DNA from: Gracilaria vermiculophylla
Lineage: Eukaryota > Rhodophyta > Florideophyceae > Gracilariales > Gracilariaceae
Direction: 5' to 3'
Length of the DNA stretch: 64,000 nt
Assembly (NCBI GenBank): GCA_019155205.2
Contig: JAHNZQ020000079.1
Coordinates: 862,062 to 926,061 of the forward strand
Of the stretch, positions 1 through 9,826 are shown one piece after another; the first letter of the stretch is position 1, and each line of letters starts with the position of its first letter. The notes under the pieces were generated by a model, which was given only the letters and a program-made list of their open reading frames with translations, had not been told where the DNA came from and ran no database searches. The translations under genes and the position numbers were made by a program.

Positions 1-1272
1 TTCAAAAACATACGACATGCTGTGAAATCTCAAAAAAACGAACAAATGTATACTGTACGCCTACAAAAATAGGTTTCAGAAAAAAGTAAAGTCAAATAAA
101 CGTTTCAAAAACATATGATCATCAATAGCAAATCTTTACTGCGCGACGCTTAATAGTTTATTTTGCATCCTTTTTGCTGTATAACGCTAATGCAGCGTTT
201 CGGCATCGAGTTGATGTACTTTTCCACAGTTGAAACTGTTATAGATTTCCAGCAATTTTTAATACAGTTTTCGAGTTCAAAAACTGTCTGAAATTGCCTT
301 CCATGCGCATAAACCATCCTTGCCAGCAGTACCCAAATGTTTTCGATTGGGTTCAAATCTGGTGAGCGCGCTGGCCACTCTAAAACAGATACCTCAGACT
401 CCTGTAGCCAATTTTTGATTAAAGATGCAGTGTGTACAGGCGCATTATCCTGTTTAAAAATGAATTTTTTGTTCATGGAAACATAAACCCAAAGGTAGCA
501 AATAGTTGTATAGAACTTCTTGATATTTTTCTGCATTCATGTTCGTTTCGATGAAGGCAATTTCCGTTAGAACCTTTTTAGAAATGCCCGCCCAGACCAT
601 TACAGAGCCTCCATCAGAGTTCCTGGTATATAATTCATGACGTTTCCTCCGAAGATTGTGCCAATAATATTTGTAGCAATCTGGTCCGTCCAAATTGAAT
701 TTCTTTTCATCAGTAAATATAACATTTTCCCATTCTTTTTTTTGGTAGGCTTTTCCAGCACACCAGTCAATCTTCTTTTGCTTGGGATGGTCTTGGTGAA
801 AGAAAGTTTCCTTCATTTTTTTATATTTAAATAAATTTGTGCTGTTTATCTGCCTCCATATAGTTGGTTTAGAAACGTTGAGATTGAGATTTATTCCAAT
901 TGTTTTGCCCGATACTTTTCCTTTGCATAACTCTCTTTTAATTCCTCTTCTATCTATTGGGCTGAGCTTCTTAGGGCGTCCAGGAGATCGTTTTAATCTA
1001 TAAAGAGTCGGATTTTGGAGAAAAGCAGCTATTGTGACCCTAGAACGCTTCAATGTTTCAGCAATAGCACTGTTGGAATGCTTCTCGGCGTTTAACTTAA
1101 CGATTTGAAGCTGTTCTTGCTTGGAAAGTGGCGGACCTCGAGCCATTTTTATTAGAAAGAAGGCGGTGTACGTATCTTTTTCAAACGATTCTACATAGAC
1201 TATGTGCAAAATCTAGCCTACAATACAGTTTTGGCGCACTTTTGAGGGGTAATATGTTTTTGAAACGCTTTG
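1..1272. mobile_element. Tc1/mariner element with double terminal repeats
   Basis: A near-complete DD34E Tc1/mariner element. The right end reads tatgtttttgaaacgctttg and is followed by TA at 1273-1274. The inverted match cgtttcaaaaacata lies at 101-115, and a second copy sits at the very start of the window, so the true left end is probably a few bases outside it. The right end has a degenerate inner repeat at 1173-1186 and an outer one at 1255-1268, so each end carries two repeats about 80-105 bp apart, the IR/DR layout known from Sleeping Beauty and Minos. It encodes one transposase on the minus strand. Confidence 0.8.
150..1146 (-). pseudogene. Tc1/mariner transposase, one frameshift
   Basis: Reads right to left from an ATG at 1146 (MARGPPLSKQ). 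An N-terminal helix-turn-helix region with GRPKKLS is followed by the catalytic block IFTDEKKF. After a single frameshift near position 480-500 the other frame supplies QDNAPVHT and NPIENIW. The second Asp and the Glu are separated by 34 residues, giving the DD34E signature of Tc1-like enzymes. Apart from the shift all catalytic residues are present, so this is a young but broken copy. A sequencing error at the shift would make it intact. Confidence 0.85.
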
Positions 1273-1372
1273 TACGTCGTGCTGAATGAGGCGGGCGTTT
1301 GCGATCGCTCGCCATTGACAGCGAGCGATAAACGAGAGGCGATCGGCGCGAACGACCAGTGTTGAGTAGCGC

Positions 1373-1894
1373 ATGTCGTTTGTGCCGCCACGCGCTCCGC
1401 TGCCCGCATCGCTCGCGCTCGCGCGCCGCGCGTCCGCAGCCGTCCCCCGCGCGCGTCCGCGCACGGTGGCTATGAGCGGCGTGGCGCCGCGCGCCGCGGC
1501 GGCGCCCGACCCGCTAGTGCAGTACGTCGTGGTGCGCCGCGATCTGCTCCCGCAGTGGCCGGTGGGCAGCGTCATCGCGCAGGGTGTGCACGCCGGCGTG
1601 GCGGCCATCTGGCAGTCGCGCGCCGCGCCGCGCACCGTGCAATACTGCTCCCCGCCGCCGTCGCGCGCGGGCGCCCCGCCGCCGTCCGCCGCGCGCGGCG
1701 ACATGCGCACCGTCGTGCTGGCCGCCGCCGGCGAGCACGCGCTGCTGGACCTGGCCGCGCGCCTCACCGACGCCGGCGTCGCCTTCGCCCTGTGGCGCGA
1801 GCAGCCTGAGGACTTTGTCACCGCGCTCGCCGCCCACCCCGCCCCGCGCAGCGAGCTCAAGCCCCACTTTGCGCACCTAAAGCTCTTCAAGTAG
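1373..1894 (+). CDS. PTRHD1-type peptidyl-tRNA hydrolase-like protein
   Basis: A 173-residue protein of the PTH2 superfamily, PTRHD1 subgroup. After an Ala/Arg-rich N-terminus of about 45 residues, probably an organelle-targeting extension, come LVQYVVVRRDL, WPVGSVIAQGVHA (the PTH2 helix pattern), RTVVLAAAGE and ALWREQPEDFVTA, ending HLKLFK. Classical PTH2 enzymes have an Asp-Ala-Gly-x-Thr segment where this protein has EQPEDFVT, as in animal PTRHD1, so hydrolase activity is uncertain. The start could instead be the second Met (nt 1472). The gene is very GC-rich and is convergent with the aldolase 61 bp away. A Tc1 element ends 100 bp upstream. Confidence 0.8.
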   Translation: MSFVPPRAPLPASLALARRASAAVPRARPRTVAMSGVAPRAAAAPDPLVQYVVVRRDLLPQWPVGSVIAQGVHAGVAAIWQSRAAPRTVQYCSPPPSRAGAPPPSAARGDMRTVVLAAAGEHALLDLAARLTDAGVAFALWREQPEDFVTALAAHPAPRSELKPHFAHLKLFK

Positions 1895-1955
1895 CGCTCG
1901 CGCGCCGCCGCCACCGCCACCGCAAGCCGCGCCCTCGCCCACCCGAAACTCTCAT

Positions 1956-2774
1956 TCAAGCAACGCGCCCCCCCGGCGCGCACGCCGCCGCCCGGCGCGC
2001 CCACTGCGCCGCCGCCGCGCTCACCGCGCGCCAGTCCGCGCGCGCCAGCACGTCGCGTGGCATCACCTGGCTGCTGGTGCCCACCGCCACCACATTGGGC
2101 TGCGACAGGAACTCGCTCAAGTTGTCCAGTCGCACCCCGTTGGTCGGCAGCAGCGCAATGTCGCCCAGCGGCCCTTGCATCGCCTTAACAAACCGCACGC
2201 CGCCGCACACGTCCACCGGGAACACCTTCACCACGCGCGCCCCGTGGCGCTGCGCCATCAAGCACTCCGTGGGCGTCGCCGCCCCGGGCACCGCCAACAC
2301 GCCGCGCACGTTGCACGCGCTGATTACCGCGCCGTCCGTCACAGGGCTCATCGCGAAGCACGCGCCGGCGTCCTCGGCCGCCGCGATGTGCTCGTGCGTC
2401 AGCACCGTGCCCGCGCCCACGCACGCGCGCGGGAACTCGAGCCGCAGCCGCCGGATCAGCGCCGCCGCGTCGGGCGTCGTCAGCGTCACCTCGATGCAGC
2501 GCAGCCCGCCGCGCAGCGCCGCCGCTGCCGCCTCGTACGCTACGCGCGCGCTCTGCTGCCGCACGCACAGCACCACCGGCGCCGCGCGCAGCTGCGCGAG
2601 CGTCGACGCCAGCCTCGCCTCGCCGGCCGTTGCCGCCGGGGTCTGCAGCGCCGCCGCGCTGCGCGCCGCGCGCCGCGCCCGCGGCGCAGCGTGCCGGCGC
2701 GAGGCCACGGGGACGGGCGCGCTTACGAATGCCGCCGCTCGCGCCTGCATGTGGACGCTCGCCTTCGCCATCAT
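1956..2774 (-). CDS. eda: KDPG (Entner-Doudoroff) aldolase, plastid-type
   Basis: 2-keto-3-deoxy-6-phosphogluconate aldolase, which splits KDPG into pyruvate and glyceraldehyde 3-phosphate. The chosen start MMAKASVHMQ gives 272 residues with a Ser/Ala/Arg-rich N-terminus resembling a plastid transit peptide; the frame is open further upstream to 2870. Class I aldolase landmarks are IEVTL with the general acid/base Glu (residue 95), VGAGTVLT, FAMSP, the Schiff-base Lys in VVKVFP (residue 183), LPTNG and VAVGTS. Bacterial enzymes have Arg two residues after the IEVTL block and this one has Thr. Base composition is much more GC-rich than in most of the window, like its neighbour at 1373. Confidence 0.88.
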   Translation of the reverse strand: MMAKASVHMQARAAAFVSAPVPVASRRHAAPRARRAARSAAALQTPAATAGEARLASTLAQLRAAPVVLCVRQQSARVAYEAAAAALRGGLRCIEVTLTTPDAAALIRRLRLEFPRACVGAGTVLTHEHIAAAEDAGACFAMSPVTDGAVISACNVRGVLAVPGAATPTECLMAQRHGARVVKVFPVDVCGGVRFVKAMQGPLGDIALLPTNGVRLDNLSEFLSQPNVVAVGTSSQVMPRDVLARADWRAVSAAAAQWARRAAACAPGGRVA

Positions 2775-3550
2775 CGGCCGCAGCGGGGCGTCCGGCCGAG
2801 GCAGACGGCCGCGTCGTTTTGGTGCGCCCACTGATCTCGTCGAGGGACGATTACAGTGCGCTGTGTGCATGCCGTTGAGGCCAAACGCTCCGTCCGCATT
2901 TCAAATGGCTGCCGGCCTTATTGAGGCGCGCGCCCGTGCTGCGCGCGCGCCGGATGCCGATCCCCTTCGTGTCCTGCGGCAAGCGCCGGATGGCGCGTGC
3001 GATGGCGCGCGAGTGAGCGTCCCTTCTCGGATGGGTATCATGTCTCCGAGATGTGCAAACGTTCAACACGCGGCCGTCCGGAGACGAGCTTTCGGCACGC
3101 CCATATGGCGGCGCCACGCGAGGCACAACTGTGAGAACTGAGATTCCCGCGAATGTACACCATGAATGCGGTTGACGACCCACTACGCAGCAGTTGGCAC
3201 CATAGCGGAGTGGAGATACCGAACAGCCGAATGTCCATGCATGCGTCGGGAATCATCGTTCACAGGGCCGCTTGTAGCCTCCGCAGCGTGCCTCCTGGCA
3301 CGCGGACCTGCCACACCCTGTTTATCCGGTGCCTATCCTCGAACAAAGGGTGCCAAAATGGCCCCGTGTCTTGCACTTCCCTACCGCTCCAGCCTTTGCG
3401 TCCGGTCTTCGTCGATTACCATCTTGGTGTCAATTTGATGCACTTGTTTACATCTTCCCATCCCAAGGGGACAGCTCAGTCCATCCACCATCCTGTGCAG
3501 TATACCGTCTTTGAAACTTCTTCTCGCTCCTCTTCTTCAGCACTATCCAC
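2775..3550. other. Divergent intergenic region
   Basis: Head-to-head spacer between the KDPG aldolase (-) and the ferric reductase-like gene (+). It presumably holds both promoters. GC content drops from aldolase-like values to about average near 3050. I see no convincing TATA box, RNA gene or repeat. Open frames here are by-products of the GC-rich sequence. Confidence 0.5.
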
Positions 3551-5122
3551 ATGGAGAAGCCGTGGAAACCTTATGAAGACAACCGTCTTCCGTTTGAAAG
3601 AGTCCGCTACATGCTTCTGCCTCCACTTTTGACAAAGCGTTTCTTCTTTCTTCCCTCCCTAAATCTCGTAGGCCTGTCAATTCTCGAGCTTCTTGTCGCC
3701 GTTGGTCTTTTGGCGGGCACAGTCGCCCTAGGGTACTTGCAAAGGAGCGCAGACGCTGAACAATCCGGCAATGTTGCCCAGTTCTTCTGGTTTCCGTTGT
3801 TTATTATGATCATGTACCGTTCGCCAATTGCCCTGCTTTTCGGCGTTTCATTTGAGAGGTCCATGTTCTGGCATTCTTTCTTTGCCATGCTCGCGCTTGG
3901 ATACGGTGTGTGGCACGGCGTCAGCTGTATGTACTGGGCTTCTTTTGATGACGATGGAGGTCAACCAGTTCGCGGCTTTCAGGCTTTTGTCAGGGGTGAG
4001 CACCGCGGCGAGTTTGTTTCCGGTGCTGTCCTAGTCATTCTCATGATGGTGACCATTATGAGCTCCATTCACCCTATTCGACGGTTTTTGCGACGTATTT
4101 GGCTGTGGAGTCACCACATCCTTGCCATTGCTGCCGTTGTGTTCTGCGCAATTCATGGAGCGGGCGCGGTTGTGTTTGCCTTTTGCTTTTACATTGCCGA
4201 TCGGGCTTTTGGGTACGTATATCAAGCACGCTGGAAGTACTCGCAGATAAGCTCCGAGGCAAAGGCCACTCTGCTCCACAGCGGATTCGTGATGCTCTCA
4301 TTCCCAAGGACCTTTTCGTTCATACCGGGCCAGTACATGTGCGTAAACATTCCTTCCATCTCTCTTGTGGAATATCATACATTCTCCATTGCATCTTGTC
4401 CATCGGATGACAAGCTTTGCCTTCTTGTCAAGCCTGACGGCTACTGGACAAGAAAGCTTTTCAAGCGAGTGCAAAATCTGTCGGCTCAAAACAATGAGCA
4501 GGTTCCCATACGCGCCTACATACATGGCCCAGCTGGAAGCGTCGCGCTGGACTGGCAGGCGAGAACCAAATATCAGACGTTTATTCTCGTTGCCGGTGGA
4601 GTGGGTGTCACTCCTCTGATTTCATTTTACCGTCATTTGTTGACACAAGCGCTGAGGGGGCGGCCGATTAGGCAGGTTATCCTGATATGGGCTGTAAGAA
4701 ATCGGGCCATTGCCACCGACATGATTTGGACCCAACTTGATGCGCAAGGTGAAGCACGACACCGATGGGGGGAAATCAACGGTGATTCTGAAAACCCGCG
4801 CGAGTGTTCGCGTCTGGGCTTCAGTACTGAAGTGTACGTCACACGGCCGGATGACCCTCAGCATGATGCGCAACAAAATGCGCAAAGCAGGACGCTTTCC
4901 GAAACAGATATGGAAAACGTCTTGGTGAAAGTATACTGGAACAATGGGCGACCGAATCTGAGAAACTCATTTGCAGCCGTGGGTGAGGCAATGGAACAAA
5001 GAGGGCGAATTGGCGTGCTTGGATGCGGTCCTGGCGCACTCACTCGAGAAGTGGTTCGAGCCGCAAGAAATTCTACCAAGCATGGACTTCACTTTGATGT
5101 GCACCTAGAACACTTTTACTAG
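3551..5122 (+). CDS. Ferric reductase / NADPH oxidase-family transmembrane protein
   Basis: A 523-residue membrane flavocytochrome of the FRE/NOX superfamily, which moves electrons from NADPH through FAD and two haems across a membrane to ferric iron or oxygen. The N-terminal half has several hydrophobic segments. Two haem-ligand His pairs are visible with the family spacing: H108/H122 and H188/H202. The FAD site is YHTFSIAS (275-282) after FIPGQYMCVNIP. The NADPH site is VAGGVGVTPLIS, with a C-terminal GVLGCGPGALTREV. No EF-hands are seen, so it resembles ferric reductases or short NOX proteins rather than Rboh. Substrate cannot be decided from sequence. The length fits a compact family member. 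Confidence 0.88.
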   Translation: MEKPWKPYEDNRLPFERVRYMLLPPLLTKRFFFLPSLNLVGLSILELLVAVGLLAGTVALGYLQRSADAEQSGNVAQFFWFPLFIMIMYRSPIALLFGVSFERSMFWHSFFAMLALGYGVWHGVSCMYWASFDDDGGQPVRGFQAFVRGEHRGEFVSGAVLVILMMVTIMSSIHPIRRFLRRIWLWSHHILAIAAVVFCAIHGAGAVVFAFCFYIADRAFGYVYQARWKYSQISSEAKATLLHSGFVMLSFPRTFSFIPGQYMCVNIPSISLVEYHTFSIASCPSDDKLCLLVKPDGYWTRKLFKRVQNLSAQNNEQVPIRAYIHGPAGSVALDWQARTKYQTFILVAGGVGVTPLISFYRHLLTQALRGRPIRQVILIWAVRNRAIATDMIWTQLDAQGEARHRWGEINGDSENPRECSRLGFSTEVYVTRPDDPQHDAQQNAQSRTLSETDMENVLVKVYWNNGRPNLRNSFAAVGEAMEQRGRIGVLGCGPGALTREVVRAARNSTKHGLHFDVHLEHFY

Positions 5123-7700
5123 TTCAGTAGAGGTTGGGTCACACGGCTTCTGCACTCGTGTATGGCTTTGACGTGCTCTATGAAGTGTTGCATCAGAGCC
5201 AAGAGCATTAGAAGGGCCATGTGAGTCAACTTGTGAAACGTATAAATACATGCATATATTTTCGTGAAGGATCGTGTCTTCCAAGTTTAGTATGAGTTCT
5301 GTTCGAAACGGGAAGTGAGCTAAAACCGCCTGCAGTGCGTTAAATTGCGAGGCGCGACGGGTATGTCTGTGTGGAGTGTACGCATCTACGGTGCAGCGAA
5401 GTGGTACAGAAAGCATGTTTGTGTTCTTCACGGTTTCTGTAGGAATGGAAGAACAGTTGTGCCAAAAGGCACGTCGCTTGACAGAACCCGTTCTCAAGCC
5501 CGCATCTCAGCCAAGCTCCGTGTTCTTCTAAATTTCGCAATCACTCTTTGATGAAGGTGAAGACCGGGGCCATGTGCGCATCGATGCAATACTGGGGGGT
5601 CGCGCAACAGTGCCATTTGGAGCAGTGGCACTGATTGTATCGCGCCAACTCTAACCAAACACGCCTGGCTTGACTACGAGGTGGAGGAATGTTCAATCGG
5701 ATGCCTGAAACAATTTCAGCTTGTTGTGACTGGGAAAGTGCTGTGGTGGCATCAGTGACGATCTCATCAAATATGAGTGAGTCGAAATTAATAAGGATGG
5801 ATCCTTTTACGAAGCACCTGCGTGACAAAGCTGACGGATATGATGATGAGTGGAGGTCAAAATAAACAGGCGAACTTGTTAGTTCCCCTTTGTCTATAGT
5901 GTATTGTGGGTAATTGTGTTCAGTTTCACAGCATTTTTGCTGATTTGATTGATAATTGATAAGCGAAGACATGGCGACAAGCTTATGTCTTTGCTCGAAG
6001 CAAGTGATTGCTTTGTTTGCATGTTGCGTTTCGTTCTTTCGTTCTGGCACAGAAAAAAATGGCAAAAATACAAACAAAGCATGGATTGAGGTTGCACAAT
6101 ATGTGTTGAAACTCAGAGAAGAAAGCGTTGCTGAAGAGTGTTAGAAATGACCGATCCATTGCTACATTTCAAGCTCAAGCACAGATTTATTTTCGACAAT
6201 TGAGGGCTGACGCTGTGGAAATTTTTGGTACTTGTGCTGCGTGGTTTACACAGGGTGAGATGAAGTGGGCAAAAACCGGTTCGCTCAGCGCGAAACGAGA
6301 AAAGCACAACAGCCCACTGCGCCAGCTTTTGTCAGCTCTGCTTTTTGTAAAACAAAGTAGTGGTGTTGATCAGTAGTTGTGATGGCTTTCTTTCCCACCA
6401 CTGGTGCACTCGCGTGTCCATCTTAAATTCTCGTGCGGACTGCGCATCAATGTTTGGGGTGTTGCTTTGAACATAACGGTTGTGGTTCTGCTTGCGGAAA
6501 CAGTGCTCGAATTTTGAGTTACAGGGATACGAAAAAGCCCATCTTGTACCAAAGCGCTGCGTTTTGAAAGTTTGACCCATGCAAAATTGCTGAGGACGTA
6601 GGCGGGCGGAGCGAGAAATGCTGGTTTCTATGTTTTCGGCTCGGTACCGTGCACAAAGTGTGGCATTCTGAGAGCGACACGGATATTTTTGTGTCACTTG
6701 TACAGATGTCGCGCCTGGCGCCGAGCGGACAGAGTGCGACGACCCGTGACGAAGTGCTGTCGGAGAAAATCTGCGAGACGCGCGTGAGCACGAATGGGTT
6801 GCGGTAACGTCGCGCGGCACAAATCGGCTAGTCTTGCAACACTACTTTATGCCCCACGGCGCTCTGAACACAACTCTGAGGGCCAAGCCATGGCAGCAGC
6901 CCCCTTGGGGAAGACAAGTGAGCAGCTTTATGAACCTCGAGTTTATCGATACGAGAAGGCAGAGACCAGGGCATTGGCCGCCTCAAGTTTTTTTTTCTGT
7001 AGAACTACGTGATGCTGGCTGATTCAATGGACACCGAGGAATTGCGACCACACAGGAGCGGGTCAAATAGGTGCTGTTGGGGAAATGAGAAGGCCTCGAG
7101 AGTTACAGAAAGGCTCTTAATCAGCAGCAGCGGCGGAGATAGCGCCACCGGTGACGTGTCGAGCGTGGCAGCAGAGATACAAGCGGAAGCGACTGATAGC
7201 GTCAGGAGTGGGTGGCATCACCTTATCGTGCAGATGACGACCGCGGCGCGTCCGCATCGAGCCGCTCGGCGCCGGCTGACGCTAATGGCGGTCTCGCGAC
7301 GGACCAAAATGCGACCGCCACGACATGTCATGACGTCTCGCGACGACAGGTCAGCCAATGCGCATCACGCGATGGCGCTCGCTTAAATTCAAATTTGAAA
7401 AAGCGGCACTAAGCGCGCCGCGCGCTGCCACGGTAAACCGCTACGGGCGCTGCGCGTATCGGCGCAACGGCCACATCATCGGCGCGCACAAGTCGCGCCC
7501 ATCAGACCGTTTTGCGCCGTGTGCTCCACGTGCGCGCGCCGCCATCCGCCGCATAACAGCGCCGCGTCGCGCCGTCCCGCCTGTCACCTGTCGCGCCCGC
7601 CCCCTTCTGTTTCGCGGCTTGTGCTTTCGGCCTTTCGCCCCTCCCCCATCCTCCTCACCCCCCTTCCCGACGCCGTCGCGTCCATCTTCCCGACTCTGCA
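5123..7700. other. Intergenic region, no supported gene
   Basis: About 2.6 kb between two plus-strand genes. Open frames of 178 codons (5541-6077, minus) and 162 codons (6332-6820, minus) exist but show no recognisable domain, have mixed composition and contain no clear splice-joined continuation. The first ends in a cysteine-rich stretch (CHCSKWHCC) that might deserve a profile search. From about 7200 the sequence turns GC-rich as it approaches the next gene. Confidence 0.4.
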
Positions 7701-9653
7701 ATGGTCTCGAATCGCTTCCAAGCTTCGCCGGCCCGCACACGCGGCGCCACCGCCTCGCGCATTCCATGCCCCTCCATCCGCCGAACTTCTCGCGGCGGCG
7801 ACGAACCCGCCACACCCTCCCGTTCCAACACCCCCGCCTCCGCCCGATTCTCATCCCGTGCCCCCAGCGAAAGCACCGCTTCGTCTCACGCCGCCGCCTT
7901 GCCCAGTCCGCGCCGCTCCTCGCGCACCCCAACCAACGCCAAAACGCCCTCAAAGCCTGCCATTCCGACCCCGACTCGCCGCCAGACCGCCGCCGCTGGA
8001 AGCGGCATACCAACCCCGCGTCGAGCCTCCGCCGCCGATTCCGTCGTCCCGCGCGCCAGCACTGCATCTAGGCTTCGCACCCCCGCCAAGGATCGTCCCG
8101 ACCCTTCCAAGTTGCCGTCAAAATCCCCGCGCGCCTTGCCAGACCGTGGCACCCCCACGCTGTCAAGCGTCGCCCCTAGCCCAAGTCGGGCCCCGCTGCA
8201 GGCCAGCCCGTACGCCCGTCGCACCAGTTCCGGCGGTGCTAGAACCAACGTCAACCGCAAGCTCAACATGGGCGACGCCAATCTGCGCAGGACTCCTGGC
8301 GCATCCGCCGCTCGTCTTGTCTCCCAAAAAAAACAACTCGGCGCAAAAACTTTCCTCGCGGACAGAAGAGACTCGTCTTTGGGCGCTAGTCGGAGGGAGA
8401 GTTTGAGTGGACAGGACACCATAACCGCTCGCAGGGAGAGCCTTGCGGCGAGGCGTGAAAGTCTGGCCGCCAGACGTGAAAGTCTGGCTGCCAGACGAGA
8501 AGCGCTAAAAGCTGGGAGAGAAAGTCTGCCGGACAGACGAGATCCCACTTCTGACCGAACGGAACCGCCTTCGGCTAGGAGGGACAGCATCACGGCTAGG
8601 AGAGACAGTGTTACTGCTAGGAGAGACAGTGTTAATGCTAGGAGAGAAAGTCTCAATGCGAGGAGGGAAAGTCTTACTGCTAGGAGAGAAAGCCTCACTA
8701 CCAGGAGAGACAGCCTCACTACCAGGAGAGACAGCCTCTCTGATAGGAGAGACAGCCTCTCTGCCAGGAGAGACAGCATCTCTGCTAGGAGAGACAGCAT
8801 CTCTGCTAGGAGAGATAACGTCACGGCCAGAAGAGAGAGCCACGCAGCCCGACAAGACCATCAAAGTGCTCACCGTGAAAGCCTCACCGCTCGCAAGGAG
8901 AAACTCACCACTAGTCGTGACAGTCTCAATTCTAGGCGCGACAGCGCTGGTAGGCGAATTAGTTCAGGCTCCGCGAGGGTTCAAGCTGGGTTAACTGCTC
9001 TCGAATCCTTCAGAGCCGCTCGAAGAGCATCTTTACAGGCCCAGGAGGCCGAAAACGAGAAAGAACCACCCGTTCCGCAGCAAACGGAAGCCCCGAAGCC
9101 AGAAAACCCAGAGCGACCGAGCGACAAGATCACATTCCCAGATCGTCTTGATCCTATTGTTCCGAGTAGCTACCCAAGCCGCAAAGGTCGCACGATTAGT
9201 GAGAGGTTCAATGACTCTGACATTAACCTTGAAAACGTTGAGCGCCTCCGCCGCTCTCTTGGAGGCCGAAGGTCTATTGGTCCAAACGAGGAAATGCCTG
9301 AGGAGGTCCCCCAGCTGCGAAGAAATAGTCTCGAGTCTTACATGGACGATGGTCGGCTGCGAGATGATGGTTTGCCAGAAGGGGTCGAAGCCGTAACAGA
9401 AGGGTTTGAAAATCTTCATTGCTCAAATGCCACCGTTGATCATGATCAGATACATCGCCGTCAAAGATCCCCACTTAGGTCGATCGAATCTAATACGGAC
9501 GTCCCCAAGCCAACAGAATGGCTTTCGAAGAGGTACAGTACGTCTAACGGAGAGAACGTGAGACGTTCCACTATCCTGGTTCCAGACATTGACGACGAAA
9601 AGGCGGGATGGCCCACAGATGACGAAGACGTCGAGGACCTAGGAGCTTGGTAA
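7701..9653 (+). CDS. Ser/Arg heptad-repeat protein with SxIP motifs
   Basis: A 650-residue protein I cannot place in a family. Residues 1-230 are basic, Ser/Pro/Thr-rich and disordered-looking, and contain two SxIP motifs in the usual basic/Pro/Ser context: SRIP (19-22) and SGIP (101-104). In animals such motifs bind EB1 at microtubule plus ends. Residues about 231-418 are some two dozen copies of a seven-residue unit, roughly A-R-R-[DE]-S-[LIV]-[TSNA]. Each carries R-R-x-S, a basophilic (PKA-like) kinase pattern. The C-terminal 220 residues contain more RRxS sites and end in an acidic tail finishing LGAW. No membrane segment. A cytoskeletal scaffold is a guess; only the repeats and motifs are observed. 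Confidence 0.75.
   Translation: MVSNRFQASPARTRGATASRIPCPSIRRTSRGGDEPATPSRSNTPASARFSSRAPSESTASSHAAALPSPRRSSRTPTNAKTPSKPAIPTPTRRQTAAAGSGIPTPRRASAADSVVPRASTASRLRTPAKDRPDPSKLPSKSPRALPDRGTPTLSSVAPSPSRAPLQASPYARRTSSGGARTNVNRKLNMGDANLRRTPGASAARLVSQKKQLGAKTFLADRRDSSLGASRRESLSGQDTITARRESLAARRESLAARRESLAARREALKAGRESLPDRRDPTSDRTEPPSARRDSITARRDSVTARRDSVNARRESLNARRESLTARRESLTTRRDSLTTRRDSLSDRRDSLSARRDSISARRDSISARRDNVTARRESHAARQDHQSAHRESLTARKEKLTTSRDSLNSRRDSAGRRISSGSARVQAGLTALESFRAARRASLQAQEAENEKEPPVPQQTEAPKPENPERPSDKITFPDRLDPIVPSSYPSRKGRTISERFNDSDINLENVERLRRSLGGRRSIGPNEEMPEEVPQLRRNSLESYMDDGRLRDDGLPEGVEAVTEGFENLHCSNATVDHDQIHRRQRSPLRSIESNTDVPKPTEWLSKRYSTSNGENVRRSTILVPDIDDEKAGWPTDDEDVEDLGAW
8391..8955 (+). 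repeat. 21-bp coding minisatellite (heptad repeat array)
   Basis: Tandem 21-bp units such as gctaggagagacagtgttac, strongly conserved at the gagagacag core and variable elsewhere, lie entirely in frame within the Ser/Arg repeat gene. The unit length keeps the frame whatever the copy number, so array length can change without destroying the gene. The middle part (about 8575-8825) is the most regular; the outer units are degenerate. Confidence 0.85.
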
Positions 9654-9826
9654 GACACTGGTCAAGTGCGCAGGTCCGCTGCCTCCATGTTGTGGCTTTA
9701 ACTGCTCGAAAATTTTGACGCTGTCCAACTCTACTCATGCTGAGATGTATTAACATATTGTATGGTTGTTTTGTCAACAAAATGTTTATATTGCCAAGCA
9801 CACTAAACATCATAACCTTCTCTTTC

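Noticed and set aside
2077..3141. Plus-strand 354-codon open frame opposite KDPG aldolase
   Set aside because: Shadow of the GC-rich aldolase gene; no domain, while the minus strand has every aldolase motif.
5541..6820. Minus-strand frames of 178 and 162 codons between two genes
   Set aside because: No family, mixed composition and no joining introns; the Cys-rich tail of the first is noted but not enough to call a gene.
7886..8824. Minus-strand open frame of 312 codons with Leu/Ser repeats opposite the heptad array
   Set aside because: It is the mirror of the 21-bp repeat: a repeat without stops on one strand easily lacks them on others. The plus frame has the coherent composition, motifs and termini.
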